A stretch of DNA of 64,000 nt from Sordaria brevicollis (GCA_033439795.1 JAUTDP010000004.1:992001-1056000), one strand, 5' to 3'. Positions 45,715-58,338 are shown, numbered from the stretch's first letter. Numbers and translations are program-made. The notes: generated by a model from the sequence alone, not told the origin.

Positions 45715-47418
45715 ATGAGCAGCAGCAATATCAAAACGGCGTCCACGGATCAGCCCAACGAAGAGGCTTATGTTCCTCACAAACCCTTCACTCTTGAGTT
45801 CGTCAAGCTCACGGACGAGGAAGATGAGCATTGGACCAGGACGAAGCATAAACTCCAAGAGGTCCACACCCAAGCATTGAAGGTGTTTGGCGACTTTGCC
45901 GAAGAGTTGTGGGCATGGGGCAAGAAGTGGGAGGACACGCTCAAGACCTTACAAGTGTACAAGAAGCGGTACGAGGACTTACAGGACGACTTCACAACCG
46001 TCCTCAAATCACCCATGAAGTCGATGGTGCTGCTCGGGGACCAGCAACAATTCAAGGTACCGCTGAAGGTGGACCTCAAAACATTCGACCCGTACCAAGG
46101 GTGGTGGATTGAGCTGTATCCGATGCCCAGTCACCCGTGGCACGCCAACTTCAAGGACAAAATCCATCTTGACAGCGCCGACAGTGCCGATGCCCTTCCC
46201 AAAAACTCCTCTCCCGAGCCTGATCTGTTCCGAGTTCCTCGAACGAGAGAGAACCCATGGGGAAACCCGTGGTTTGAGGTTCACCACGATCATCCCGGTA
46301 CTCTTGTCCCCGACTATCAGGCCAAGCTCAAGGCCGCTCGCGCCGCCGGCCGAGCCAAAGACCCGAAGAACTTGGCTTATTGGTCGGACACCGAGCCCGA
46401 AGATAACTCCGAGCCCGCCGGCAAGGCAGCTGCTTCCTCCAGCACCGCACCTCCGAACGCGACATCGGTAGCCGCCACATTCACAGACCAGCAACAGGGA
46501 ACCGAACCAACGGATCCTGCGGCAGTACCGAGTTCCCGTCGTGCCCAAAACGAAGCTGAACCACGCGCCACCACCCCCGCCGTTGACGATGCCGCTCGTT
46601 CTCCGTCTTCCTCGCCCGACATACTTATTCGAGCCCGCAGGCGACCTACAGCCAGAGAGAAGGGTAAAGGACGAGCCACAGACTTTGGCCAGGAGATCAC
46701 CGCCACCGTCTCCGCCCCCGCCGCCTCCGCCGCCAGCCCGACCAAACCAACAACTAGATCGGCTTCTGGATCTGGAATCGCATCACCCAAGAAAGACAAA
46801 TCCGAAGCCAAAGCCAAAGCCAAATCCGCTTCTCGTGCTCCTTCCGCCTCTTCTTCCGCCGCCGCGATCTCTTCCGCCCCCGTCGGCAACAAGAGCAAAC
46901 CGAACAAAGTCACCAAATCTTCGAGCTCCACTCCCGCCGCTGCCGCTCAGCGCGCAACGATCAAGCGATCGCAAGTCAAGAAGGGCAAATACTGGGCTTT
47001 TAAAGCTGAGCAACGTCATTTGGCTGCTGTTGGAGGAATCGGCTACGAGAACAAGTTCTTCGTCCTCGCTTGTCCTGCGCCTGAACTCCTTGGTGCCTGT
47101 CAGGCCGATACTCCGAGCTTTGAAAGGCATCCGTTTAAGAGGAACAGGGCGGTGGAGCATTTCAGGGAGTGCGGTGTCGAGGTAGAGACCGAGGAGGAGA
47201 TTTTTGCGCAGTTTGCTATGGAAGGTTCGTTCATCCTTCCGCTCTTCCTTTTCTTGGTTGGTGCTTGACTGGATGCTAACAATTTGGGTGCCTACACAGT
47301 TGTCCAGGATACCGCGCGCTGGCCCGTCAACGATGAGTGGGCGAGGAAACATAACCGGAGCTTGATCGGCAAGCGGGATGCGGATGGTGATGTGGCTATG
47401 GAGGATTTGGAGGGGTGA
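45715..47418 (+). CDS. hypothetical protein, coiled-coil N-terminus, possible zinc site
   Basis: Two exons, 45715-47224 and 47300-47418 (75-nt intron GTTCGT...CAG); 542 aa. Residues about 25-105 are charged and helical (LTDEEDEHWTRTKHKLQEV, KVFGDFAEELWAWGKKWEDT), probably a coiled coil. Residues about 180-420 are Ser/Ala/Pro/Lys-rich and disordered, with basic clusters that could act as nuclear localisation signals. The conserved-looking end (425-540) has C453, C462, H482 and C486 in CPAPELLGAC...RAVEHFREC, a possible C-x8-C-x19-H-x3-C metal site, followed by ARWPVNDEWARKHN and an acidic end. The function is not recognised. It is placed between the two Hsp70-like genes. Confidence 0.8.
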
Positions 47419-48841
47419 TGACTCCTGCGTGCAAGAAGTCTGGCTGGTCTACGCGGAAAAACGTCGAGCGAAGAAAAAGGGAAAAGAGCTGGATGCATTT
47501 TGTGCTGGACACGGATGTCATGGCTCTGAAGTTGGATCACGGTGTGTTTGCCACGGTTTTAATGCCGGAGAAAAGAGTTAAGACACAGGAAGGAGTCATG
47601 GACAAGTATATAAGCAGAGGATAGATCCCCAAGGAAACAATGGTGTCACTGGCGTTTGAAGAAACAATATAACCTTTATTTGCTCGAAACCATTTGCTTT
47701 GGTCCCCCTTGGCCCTCTCTACAGACACGTCAACGTGCACGTCAAACATGCATTCATTCAGGATCACGACTGGCCTGCTTATATTGTACGCTATACAACC
47801 ATCCCTCAGCATCGCATTGCCCATGCATGCGCATAGACAACGCATGTACCTCATGAGGTAGAACGTTCCCCAGAAGCTACCAATCCAATCTCTGTTTTCG
47901 ACCATCTCTGCCATGGTGCTAACTACCTAGGTAACCAACATACCTTCGTGACTCATGTGGTACTTACATAGCCTTTTTAACCCCCAACTTTTGCAAAGCG
48001 AGTGAATACCAGCTGACGAAAGTAAACGCTTACTGGATCGCCTCTTTGTCCGTTATACCTAAACTCCGGTTCACGTCTCTTGACCACGTCGACTGGATCG
48101 TAAAATGCATCTCTGCTCACCGTTACCTGGCTTCAGCCAAAGAGACAACGCAGCTTTTTGGCACGGAAATCATCAACACCATCACCAAAGGACACCAACC
48201 GCTTTTTTTTGCCAATCATCGCCAAATTCTGGGTTTCTGTCGGCCGAAGCAATATCCCTACAAAACATCACCTTCCTCGCGGGCAGACGGTTTTTGGCTT
48301 TGGGTATTTACATCCAGCATATACAAATCAAGAGAACATTGCGATGAACCATTAGCTGCGCCTGCACTTGGTAGAGTTTAAATTGATGGTCCTCGCCACT
48401 TGCTGTCAAGATGCAGGTACGACCACTTATCGGGCACGGAACCTGGGAGCACGCCTGCCGTGACTTCCATGCACCACCAAAAACTCCTTCCCAGCTCATG
48501 AAACCTTTCTGCCACATTCGTGAGGTCATGTGCTTTCTGACAAGCAAGCCTTGGTACTTGCGATACATCCACCTGTCCCGGGCTTCCGCAGTCCACAAAT
48601 TGCTGAAGCCTTCACTTGTCTATGGCTTTTTTGGCCGCCCAGACCACTCTCCCATTCACGTGGCCTCCTTGACATACTTATTCCACACAACGCCGCCCCG
48701 CGCATTCCCCCACTCCCTCTGCAAAACCGTCGACCTCGACTTTATTGCACCACCCATCTATTTTCTCTGAATTTCATCCCGCAGCGACATCACCGATTTT
48801 TGCGATTAGTGAGGAAAGAAGTCCCCGCGACGGAGATCGAC
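47419..48841. other. intergenic, no gene seen
   Basis: 1.4 kb upstream of Hsp70-like 2. Open frames present are short and unrecognised; short T-runs occur near 48204-48211. Confidence 0.5.
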
Positions 48842-50956
48842 ATGTCTGACGACGTGGTCGACTGGAGGTTAGTATCACCTGTTTCTCGGAAGTGTGATTA
48901 TTGCTAATGGTGTACGATGCTTTCTCCCGAACAGGTTTCAGTACCTCGGTATCCATCTCGGAACGTGGCAGAGTTGCGTCGAGATTGATATTCGAAACCC
49001 ATTCCCGAATTCCTATGATCCAAACATCATCCGCCGCCCCCGCTCTATTCACTTTTCGATTCTTCAAGACTTGCCTGCCCCCTATTATGCTGACCGGATT
49101 TGGCCATCGCATGGATCTCCATTGGACGAGGATGGACGAGACTATGACCCGGAAAATGTTGGCCGCCTGACATTCTGCGAGCCTGTGCCCATCAAGCTTG
49201 GCTTCTATGTCTTAGCCAAAGAGCATGGTGGGCCGGTAGATATTCAGCATCCAGCGGCGCAAGTTCTTCAGCTCCGCGACTGCCCTGAGCTTCGCCGCAA
49301 GTTGTATTCAGGTCTCGTCGCCATGTTGGGGAGAATAGCCCAAGAAAGCGAGCGTGTCATGTATCCCCGCGGTTGCAGGGCCATACATAGAGTTCGCAAT
49401 ATTGGCATTACCGTACCGGCACAGTGGGGTGACGCCTTCAAGAAGGTATACCTTAAGGCTCTTGCCGACTTCCACCCCGAGTACTTACGCGAAGCGGTTG
49501 TTTTCATCACCGAACCCGAGGCATGGATGCATCACGCGCATGGCTACAAGAAAGTCAGCAATGCTCCCCAAAAAAGTCAGCCAAAGCTTCAACTCTACCT
49601 GAACTTTGGTAATCACATGATGGTATGTTCAACTCTTTTCAACAAGTTCCTTGCCTGCGATGCTAACTGGTCCCGTTCCTCATAGGACACTGCAATGTTT
49701 TGGGTGGGACCTGAGGAGTCCTGCGGACCCAAGGCCGTTCGTGACCGTTTTTTCCGCATGGGCGATCCGATTGGTAAGGCACCTTGTTCGACATCTGACT
49801 ATCTTTGCAACACTAATGCATTAATAGGAGTCCCTTCTGGCCCAGGGCTGCGCGTCGTTCAGTACGCGATGGACATCTTTCGGGACCGTTTCTTTGAGGA
49901 AGTTGGAAGATTCCCCTCCAAAAGGGAAAAACATATCATCACTACCAACATCACGCCCGCGGTGAGACGATGGGGCCCAAACTACAGCTCACGGGACTCA
50001 TACGTATACCGCTTCTCGATTCTTACAGACGAGCCTGTCGCTAGAGAGGTTCTGTTATGGATGTCTGACCGCGAAATCCGCCACATCTGGGAATCTGCCT
50101 ACCGTCCTTCTCTGCAGCTTGTCGTTAAGCAGTTTGCGCTAGTCGAGAAAATCATAGACGAGACAGAGGCTCCAGTTCGGGTAGATATTACCGGGTCCGC
50201 TCAATGGTATGGCTCACCTCTCAAAACAGAAGTGCAGGGTCTTGCGAGAGAGATGGGCCTGTTCGAGGATATGGAGATGGTCTGGCATTACGGCTCCTTT
50301 CCTCCGGTGCGCGGTGGAATCAAAGCAGCCAGGGAGAGAATGACTACCGAGGAATTCATTACTCAAGGTGCCGGTGTCGCTCTACAGAAGAAATTGGCGG
50401 GTGCAGCCGAGTGGGAGGACAATGCGGCGTTGCTCTGCTACTTTGTAAGTTTGACTGGAAACCACTACGGCACTACCTAACGTCCACGAACAAGAACAGC
50501 TCGTCAGCTAACAACCATTCTTCTGTGTACTTGTAGGACAACGTCAAGAAAGAGTATCGGCCCAACAAGTACAACAAGGCCAAGTTCGAACTCGCGGGTA
50601 CACAATTTCGCCTACTGTGTAACCCACTTCACCACGTCTTCCCACCTAGGGACTCGCACGCGACGAAAGCTCGCAAACCACCCATCAAAACCCCAATCAG
50701 CAAGTACCAGTCGTACGTACTGTTCGAAGGCATGCCGACTGCCGAGCAGCGCGGAAAGTACGTGTGCGAAGCTGCCTTTGAGGGGAGTAGCGACAAGATG
50801 TTCTTAGTCGTCACAATCGAGCATGGAGAACCGTCGAACCGCAAAGCGACAAAGCTTCGTCTTCGCCTTCAGTACAACGTAGTCCCTAGACGCGCCGAAG
50901 CGATACTCGAGCCAGCCGAGGAAGACGATGATAAAGAAATAACAGATACTGCCTAA
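48842..50956 (+). CDS. Hsp70-like ATPase-fold protein 2 (altered nucleotide site)
   Basis: Five exons: 48842-48867, 48935-49622, 49686-49773, 49828-50444 and 50537-50956; all junctions keep frame; 612 aa. The exon-intron pattern parallels Hsp70-like 1: tiny first exon, phase-0 junction after the second phosphate loop, then the CYF/DNVKK junction near the end. The ATP-site residues are changed. The phosphate-1 loop reads YLGIHLGTWQS (His16 for the usual Asp) and the second loop reads LNFGNHMM (Asn232 for Asp). The region matching the adenosine motif is DITGSAQWYGSPL. It probably binds nucleotide poorly or not at all, though the fold appears conserved (TVPAQWGDAFKKVYLKAL, FITEPEAW). The C-terminal half contains EFITQGAGVALQKK, as in paralogue 1. 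Function unknown. Confidence 0.88.
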
Positions 50957-52245
50957 TCGAAAGTAATTCAGAGACACCGGCCTGCCAAGCATCTAGTATG
51001 GTTTTCGACATCAAAGATGGACCTGGAAATCGACCTATTGATACATTCCCGGCATTTTCTCTCGACAACAACATATTCTACACGCATTCTAACCGGAAAT
51101 TATTTCTACACGATCACGAATATAATCAAGGATTAAGTTGATCAGCATACCTACTTACGAGCTATTATCAGCTCATACATGGCAAAGTGCTATACTCGCA
51201 GCACAATATCACATATTATCCAATTATTGAAGTATCAATACCAAATTACCTAATTATTTACAAACTCCGTATAGAGTAGGAAACAACGATTTTGGGCTCG
51301 AAGCGGACTGGGGATGGTTTTACAGGTTTGCAGGCTTGCATGCGCATGCGCGCAGGTTTACAAGCTTGGAAAGAACTGCACGGTTTTCACCGCCCCGCTT
51401 ACAACGGCTAGCAGAACTATGGAAGCACGAATGTGCAAGTCCACTTGTTTTTCTCAACAACGAGAGAGTCTTGCAATTTAGGGTGCCAGGCTCAACGGAA
51501 CGTTGCTTAAAAAAAGAGTCAAGTGGGAATGTAAAGGAAAGCTATAGACGGGTATCAAAGGGGGGTAGAGATGGTCGCCGAGTGGCTAATACGGGAGCAG
51601 TTATAGTTAGGTTTTAAACTTACTACACGATTTGTACTAGTATTTCGACAATAGAATACAGTAGATTGTATTTTTCATTAGTTTTGCGCGTCTTGGGATT
51701 CTGGGAATGACGCTGGGTAGGGGTAGTAACAAGGTGTATAAGCTTTGGAGCGTTGTCGGCAGACTCATAAACCGTCAGGAATTAGGGATAAGGAACCACT
51801 AGACCGCCTACTTGCCTCACACGTACTCACGCTATGAAGTAGTGCATCCCCGTCTGGATCGAAGACCACTTCACGCTGGGAATCCTCGACCATGTAGAGC
51901 CGGAAATAATTTGGCGGCACTACGATTCTAATTCGTTGAAGAAACACTATGAACAAATCCATGCTGCTCGCCTCAAACTGTCTAATAAGAAATTGAGAAT
52001 CATAAGGTGAATGCCGAGGGGTGACAGGCCCTTGAATACCGCGCATGGGATAACGATGCCTCTCTGTAAGAGATGAAACATATTATAGACATCTTCTTAT
52101 TTTACACCGACGGGTGGTCGTTTCCCGTCGACTTTCGATCGTTCTACGACGACAAAAGGGCTTTTAACAAGAAATTCGCCCATGTAAACCCTAGCTGGTG
52201 CCAGCGATGAACTCATGAGGGAATACCCTCTCATCAACCGCCTCC
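50957..52245. other. intergenic, no gene seen
   Basis: AT-rich in part (51110-51270). A purine/pyrimidine-alternating GCATGCGCATGCGCGC run lies near 51340-51355. A minus-strand open frame at 51765-52046 (VVPPNYFRLYMVEDSQ) is unrecognised and not annotated. Confidence 0.45.
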
Positions 52246-53762
52246 GTGACGAGGACAGGAGGACAGACGCAACAGAGAACCGTTTCACAGGATGCCCCGC
52301 CGGATAAGACCCTCGAAGCCACGTACCGGGGAAAGGAATGCGAAGTCACCCGACTATGCCTAAGCATTCCGGCACAGGGGCATTTCGGGTTCGAGGAGGT
52401 CCACCGTGATCTCGTTATGGAAGCCTTTGAATGTCGCACGCGAGCGCATCATTTCCTTCTTCGAGACCGAGGCACTCGTCTACTACCTCCTATTCAGCCC
52501 CGCTTATTTGCTGGAACGGTTCGCCACTGACGAAGAGGTCACTAATCAATTGTGTCTTTTCATAGACTTTGGCGGCCACCTTTCGCCAAATCTAGCCAGG
52601 GACAGCCACGAAGGAGGAGCCGGAGTTAGAGGAGAGCACTTCGTCGACAGTCTGTACAACAAATGTGCTGACAAGATGGACACCGCGGGAGTCTCCATGA
52701 CTCCGGACCACAAGAAGCGCATCATCTCGGCTATCAACCCCTGAGAGTGCTGACCTGGGTCCCCTGCGACAAAAAGACGAGGGTTGTGGTTGACCTGATG
52801 ACTGGCCCAGGAACGTGCTTCACCTGCCACTTCAGCCGGCAAGAAATCATCGCCTGCTAGAACCAGGCGTTTTACCGCCCCTTCATGATGGCCAGGGACA
52901 AGACCATGGCGGTTGCAAAGATTCATGAAGTCGAGAGACTCGCTGTGAAGCCTTTGGTCATTCTTGCGGGTGGTAGCCTGCGAAACGAGTCTCTATGCCA
53001 CAAGGTGAATGAGAAAGGTGGTGAGAGATCAGCTCAACTCACCACTGATGGTAAACCTGCACGGCGGCGACTTGGAGTAAGTATCAACTTTCCGAGGTAT
53101 TCATTTGGCCGCTGCTTTGGTTCACTAACCATTCATACGCCATAGCACGGTCTGGATGCCCAACGGAATGATACATGCCACATGGTATATCCTGACCGTC
53201 CGTGGCTTCTTCCAACAAGGGGCTGGCATCGGTCTACGAACCTGTCAGGCCGGGCAAAGGAAGAAAAACCCCGTGTGGGACCGAGACTATCACATAGTTG
53301 TGTTCTACGTGAGTAACATGATTGTATCCAAGCTCGAACAATTCTGAGGTTGCCTTACTGACAAGTCTTAATAGGACCCAAAGGCGAAGTTTTTGCATCC
53401 TCGAACCTTGAAAATCGACGCCGCCGCGGGAGACCGTCTTCGACTGGTCTGTGACCCTTTCGGGCCATTCCTGGGTCTTGACATCAAGTTTGATGGTTGG
53501 GAAACGGAAGTTCCTAAGCCTTTTTACCGGCGGACATATGATCTGCTGGAGCACCTCCCTGTTCCAGAATCAAACAGCAAAGAAGAATGTGAAATGCGCT
53601 TCCGCAGCATCGACGTCGAGAAAGGTGGCTTCATGGCCCCTCAACCTGAAGTTCTTCCCACTGATCGTGACGGGCCAATGCCCACCGCGACCCAGATTGT
53701 GGAAGCAATGGGGCATCCCGGTCTACTTTGACCCGGGAACCAAGGTGCTTTATGCTCGGTGA
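52246..53762 (+). pseudogene. Hsp70-like, third copy (degenerate)
   Basis: Family landmarks appear in order but in different frames. First comes CLSIPAQGHFGFEEVHRDLVMEAF, given here as a pattern aligned with TVPNQWTLEFEEVYTKLLARAF. After a frameshift near 52430 come ISFFETEALVYYLLFS and CLFIDFGGHL (second phosphate loop, intact Asp). Stops follow after 52741. VILAGGSLRNESLCHKV (adenosine motif) lies near 52955-53010, and RGFFQQGAGIGL near 53195. A splice-like GTGAGT...TAG then leads to DRLRLVCDPFGPF, and a last frameshift gives PVYFDPGTKVLYAR up to the stop at 53762. The first phosphate loop and start are missing. Multiple frameshifts and stops indicate a pseudogene, in tandem with copy 2 and in the same orientation. 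Confidence 0.75.
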
Positions 53763-54837
53763 AAGGGGCAAGACACCTCTAGAAAGCCGCTAAGAGTCGG
53801 ACATCTCGATGTCCTTGTTGCCTTGAGGAGATGTCAATGTGTTTGTGCTCGAAGTTTATGAAGTGACAACCCAAAATGGGAGTGGTGATGGTTGAAAGGG
53901 ACGAGACATCAAGTGGGCGGGGCGGCCAAAACCTTCAGACGGAAGACATGAACGACCACCAGATGAAAGGCTTCCTGTCTGAGGATTTTGAGAATTTGTC
54001 AAGGACGCTCGCCATTTGAATTGCCAAGCGGACAGGAGTGCCCTCCAAGGTCTGCTTTTTCGACGCCTGGAGGAGTCGGGACTCATCGCTCCTCGGTGGC
54101 TGAAATTCCCATAGGAACATTTGGACGAGACCCAAGGGGCAAACTCCTTGGGGTTCGGAAAGGAAAACAATTGGATCGTTGCGAATATCGCACTTCGTGG
54201 CCGTTGTTATCTACCTCGTCGTTGTAGATTCTGTCGGGCCTGTCGGGACCGAGTAGCTCCGAGCGCGTGTATGGACCGGGAAGGTGTAGGAGCCAGCAGG
54301 CCCCAGCACCATGAGCCGAAGTGTGGATCGTCAAAGTTTTGGGGGCAGGCGAACCTCACAGGACCGAGGCAGGGGCGAACGCGTATACTCTTGGGCAGGA
54401 GCAGCCGGGAATGCGTTTACACTTCGATAGGCAACTGCGACTCCCCAAGTGGAAAGGAGCCCACTCGGACTCGGGTGGTGCACCCGCCGATGACGGCCAA
54501 ATATTTCGACCTTCACCAGCTGGCTTGGAACTAGCCGTCACGACAAGATGTGAGAGCAGCTGCCGACAAAGTTCAGTTGATCCGGTTGTCGGATTGTCAC
54601 GGTGACCTTGCAGGTTTGGTTCATACGCTAAAGACAAAAGGATTTTCTTAATCCGTTGGCCTAGAATTGACGATATGCTTGCAATCCAGTCGTTGTTTGG
54701 CTAGCAATCAGACACCGTTACCACTTAACGTACGACAGCAAAGTGTAGATGTTTGGGTATCAAAAAGCGAAGTAATGAGCGCTAACAAAGAAATAACATG
54801 TCCTATTGAAATGCAACATAGTGTCACTGACTGTTGA
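53763..54837. other. intergenic, no gene seen
   Basis: 1.1 kb. Open frames on both strands overlap and show no coding-like composition or known motif. Confidence 0.5.
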
Positions 54838-55890
54838 TCATTCTGCAAGCGTCTCAATTCGGTGAACAGGAACGGCCACCAGTCTCCTTAGACCTGCTCG
54901 ACTTCCAGACGGTGTCAACTTCAACACGGTCTCATTCCTACATGTGTCCATGGCGTCTGGCCGTGGGGGACGAATGTATTCTGCAATCTTCTGCGCAAAG
55001 CTTGGTTGCCTCTTCAGAGTTGGAGCCCTTGCCTGCTGTGAGGGACTGTCATGAGGGAGCTCAGGTACATCCCCAGACGGATGAACCGACTGATTACCCC
55101 TTTTGGCCCCTACCGTGTGGCTCTTTTGGCCTTGCTGTGATCGATATCGTGCACTGACATCACGGGGCTGTGTGCCCGGCCTCCCTTTATGTTCGTGAAA
55201 TGCAGTTACGTCTGACACCGTACCACCGGTGGTATAACTTGGTGCCCAGCTAGTGCGGCTCGTGCGACTCTTGTTCCCCGTTGTTGTCCTCTTACTTGTC
55301 CCTGCCACAGCAGTCGAGCCTGCACTTAGACTTGTAGGAGACACCGAGGCAAACTGTTGATGCGGGTCTGGCCTAACGAGATCATCGAGGTTGTCCTCCG
55401 CATGTGCTCCCATGGCTCGCAATAGATCTCGGTGTGCTCTCTCCTCGAGCTCTGCCTGTGCAAGGAAAAGTTCGTAGTCGGTGAGCGGAGCTGATTTCGA
55501 GACCGTCTGTGGCAGATATCTCGGTTGATGAGACCCCGTTGGTTGCTCTTGCGGCAAAGATGTGGATTCCATATCTCGTCGTCGACCACGGAACCGCATC
55601 TCTGCTAGAGGATTCGCCGACTCAGGGCGACGATGTGCCCGCCTTGTCCGTGAGCCAGATACCTGGGTTGTCTCGGATGCCGTGACACATGGTCGGCACT
55701 CGTGATGAAGGGAAGAGGGTGGTGTAACTGTCAACCGAGAAAAGTCCGCGGCAGCATGTTTAGGCTGATAGACTTGATATGACCTTTCTTCCTCGGTGTC
55801 GGGTAATGTGTCGAGGATGGATACAGGCCTTGGCCATACTCTGAGCTTGTCCCGCAGACTTGTTCTGCGTTTGAGTTGCGGCTGGGCCAT
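54838..55890 (-). CDS. hypothetical Arg/Ser/Pro-rich protein
   Basis: Single-exon, 350 aa, ATG 55890. Probably largely disordered. Two similar basic motifs bracket the protein: LKRRTSLRDKLRVWPRP near residue 6 and LKRQPSFAQKIAEYIRPPRP near 305. They look like short amphipathic helices with a Ser that would suit basophilic kinases. A helical segment YELFLAQAELEERAHRDLLR lies in the middle (about 148-167). No domain is recognised. Continuity of the frame over 1 kb and the ordered motif pair support it being a real gene. Confidence 0.65.
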   Translation of the reverse strand: MAQPQLKRRTSLRDKLRVWPRPVSILDTLPDTEEERSYQVYQPKHAAADFSRLTVTPPSSLHHECRPCVTASETTQVSGSRTRRAHRRPESANPLAEMRFRGRRRDMESTSLPQEQPTGSHQPRYLPQTVSKSAPLTDYELFLAQAELEERAHRDLLRAMGAHAEDNLDDLVRPDPHQQFASVSPTSLSAGSTAVAGTSKRTTTGNKSRTSRTSWAPSYTTGGTVSDVTAFHEHKGRPGTQPRDVSARYRSQQGQKSHTVGAKRGNQSVHPSGDVPELPHDSPSQQARAPTLKRQPSFAQKIAEYIRPPRPDAMDTCRNETVLKLTPSGSRAGLRRLVAVPVHRIETLAE

Positions 55891-57892
55891 TGTGGGTGTC
55901 TGTCACTGTATGAATTTTCATAGAGGAAAGGAATACCGGAACGGTCGATGAGTGTTAGGTTGATCTTGGTCTTGTAGAGGAGTAAATGGTTATAGTTAAG
56001 TGATAAAATGCCCAACTCACCCTGGACTGGGATAACCCACCGTATTATACATCTCGACCAGGGGTAGGAAGGTGATGGTATGGAACAGTCTCAACTCTCA
56101 AAAAGCAAGACCGGCGGTACTCGCAAGCAGGTACTGCCGTTGGGTGTGATCTTGATCCAGATGGAACTTGTCTCCCGTGATGGTGTGACGTCGGCAGGAG
56201 GTTTTGTGACAAGGGGCCGTGTAGAGACATGGCCGGCTAAACACAAGAACACGATGACTCGGGCAGCCAGGGTAGCATCCAACATTTTGGTGAACCAAGG
56301 AATGACGGATTGGCGTGCATGTTCATTGCTTGCGAACACCCTCTTTCTCCGAATTGCAGACGGCTTCGTGTGCTGGTTTTGATGAAAAGAGTATGGCTCC
56401 CCTGCATGACGCATGTGTTCTTGTCAAAGAAGGCAGGACGGGAAGCGAGAAGATGCATCTGACTTGGAGGTTGGCATCCTAAACATGCTCTTGACCAATG
56501 CGCGCTGCTTTTAGGCGTAAAAAGGGGTGTAGAGGAAAGGATGCAATGGTCCCCGTGATGGGGGCTTTTGGCTCGTGTAAATGTAAACGCAAATGCCGCG
56601 AAGGCCAAGCCTATTAATGTGTGATTGGTGGGTAGGAGAATTAATTTGCACTTTGGGAAGTGATAACGAAAAGTTGTGTTGGAAAAGAAACGACAGAATC
56701 TGGAGACAAAAGCTGGGGAATGCGGGGGCTGACTCTGTTGGATCTGACTGGTGATCAGTCCTACGATCCCGTCTCATTGAACCTCGTGACTTTGCTCCAA
56801 CCGCCGTGTAAAACGAGAAACGATGAATGTGGCTTGGATGTGGCTTGCCCTTAACCGTCCTCATTGGCATGAACGAGAAATGCAATCTTCTTTGCAGTCA
56901 ATATCAGGGCATGTGTATGATAGTTCGGAAGGGCATGAGAAAAGAACGGTGAGCAACTCGAGTGTGTATGGTACGTTGCTTTTGTGGGATACTTCCAGCA
57001 AGGAAATATCAACAAATGACGAAAGTCAAGCAGGTGAGGTTGAATTAAGCTCGGGGTTCCCCACCGCCGAGAGAAGCTATGGACACTCGTCATCTCCCAT
57101 GTCCTTGTCCCGTCGTCGATCGGATAGCATCTGATCTGAGCATTGTCATCGGTGTCGTCGGAAGGAAGAGTGAGAATAATCGGGAAGGCAGGTAGGAAAA
57201 TGTGTAGATTCTCCGGCCGTACGGGAAGAGACAGACGGGCAAGGGCATTGATGCCGACTATTGAAGCCATCGCCGGAAGTTGAGACGGAATGACCTGAAT
57301 TTATCAGCAAAGGCCTTCCAATCTCAGCGGCCGTGGTTTTCTGTGGCTTCAGCCTCGATCATGGTCAACGGCCATATCGCGGTGTGGTTGCAAAATGAAT
57401 GTCTTGGATACGAGGAAATGGTAGAAACCCAAGGCGGAAATATGCGGGCTGGTTCATTGTGACGAGGTTGCGTTACAATGGAAGAGAGACACGTCCACGA
57501 GACAAAAAGAAAAATACGCAGGTGCTGTTGAGTTCTTTGAATGAATGGAGGTCAGTTTTGGAGAGGAAGCTTTTCCCGACAAAATGAGTTCGTTTCTCAA
57601 TCGTCACTCACTGTTTGGTGCCTGGCGGCCCGTGCCGCTTGCCAAAATTATGGGGCACCGACTGACAACTGCCAGGAACCCCACATTGAGATGAACAATG
57701 CGGTCCGTGCGTTCCTTTGATCCAAACTCCAAAGGCCCAAACTGCGCTGTTGTGAACGTCAGAGTCATCACTCGTCAGTGCAATCCATCCCGGTTCAGTC
57801 TTTGAGCTCCAGACCATCAACGCGTTTCCTCATCACCATCCTCTCAATCAATCATCTCTTGTGAACTGCTCGTATATCACACCCAGTCAAAG
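55891..57892. other. intergenic, no gene seen
   Basis: 2 kb between divergent genes at 55890 (minus) and 57893 (plus). No coding region or RNA gene supported. Confidence 0.5.
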
Positions 57893-58338
57893 ATGGGCGC
57901 TCTCGTTTCTCGTGCTTCTCGTCCCGCCAGATACACCCTGGTCTTCCATGCCGAGCCACAGTTCGTGGACACGGTCAAGCAGGCTGTCTTCGCTGCTGGC
58001 GCTGGCCGGTATCCCAACTATAGCGAGTGTTGCTGGACTGCCATTGGTACCGGCCAGTTCCGACCCGTCGGCGCCGCCAACCCGCACACCGGCGAGGTCG
58101 GTGTCCTCGAGAAGATTGAAGAACTGAGAGTCGAGATGATGTGTGATAGCGAAGAGACGGCGAGGAAGGCTGTCGAGGCCCTCAAAGAAGTGAGTGTCCT
58201 CTCGGGTGTATCTCGGGTCACTAACAATAACCGGCACTCCTCGACATTTGCCCATAGACATCAGCTAACCATGCCATCAACAGAGCACACCCTTATGAAG
58301 AGCCTTCATATGCCGTCTACAGGCTGGAGGATTTTTGA
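57893..58338 (+). CDS. NIF3/YqfO-type PII-like small protein
   Basis: Two exons, 57893-58189 and 58258-58338 (GTGAGT...TAG, 68 nt); 125 aa. The residues YTLVFHAEPQFVDTVKQAVF, YSECCWTAIGTGQFRP and the C-terminal AHPYEEPSYAVYRLEDF are the signature of the PII-like domain found inserted in NIF3/YqfO proteins. Here it occurs alone as a single-domain protein. Splicing is required to reach the AHPYEEP signature, which supports the intron. The family's biochemical role is not established; metal or small-molecule binding is suspected. It precedes the HET-domain gene in the same orientation by about 400 bp. Confidence 0.88.
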
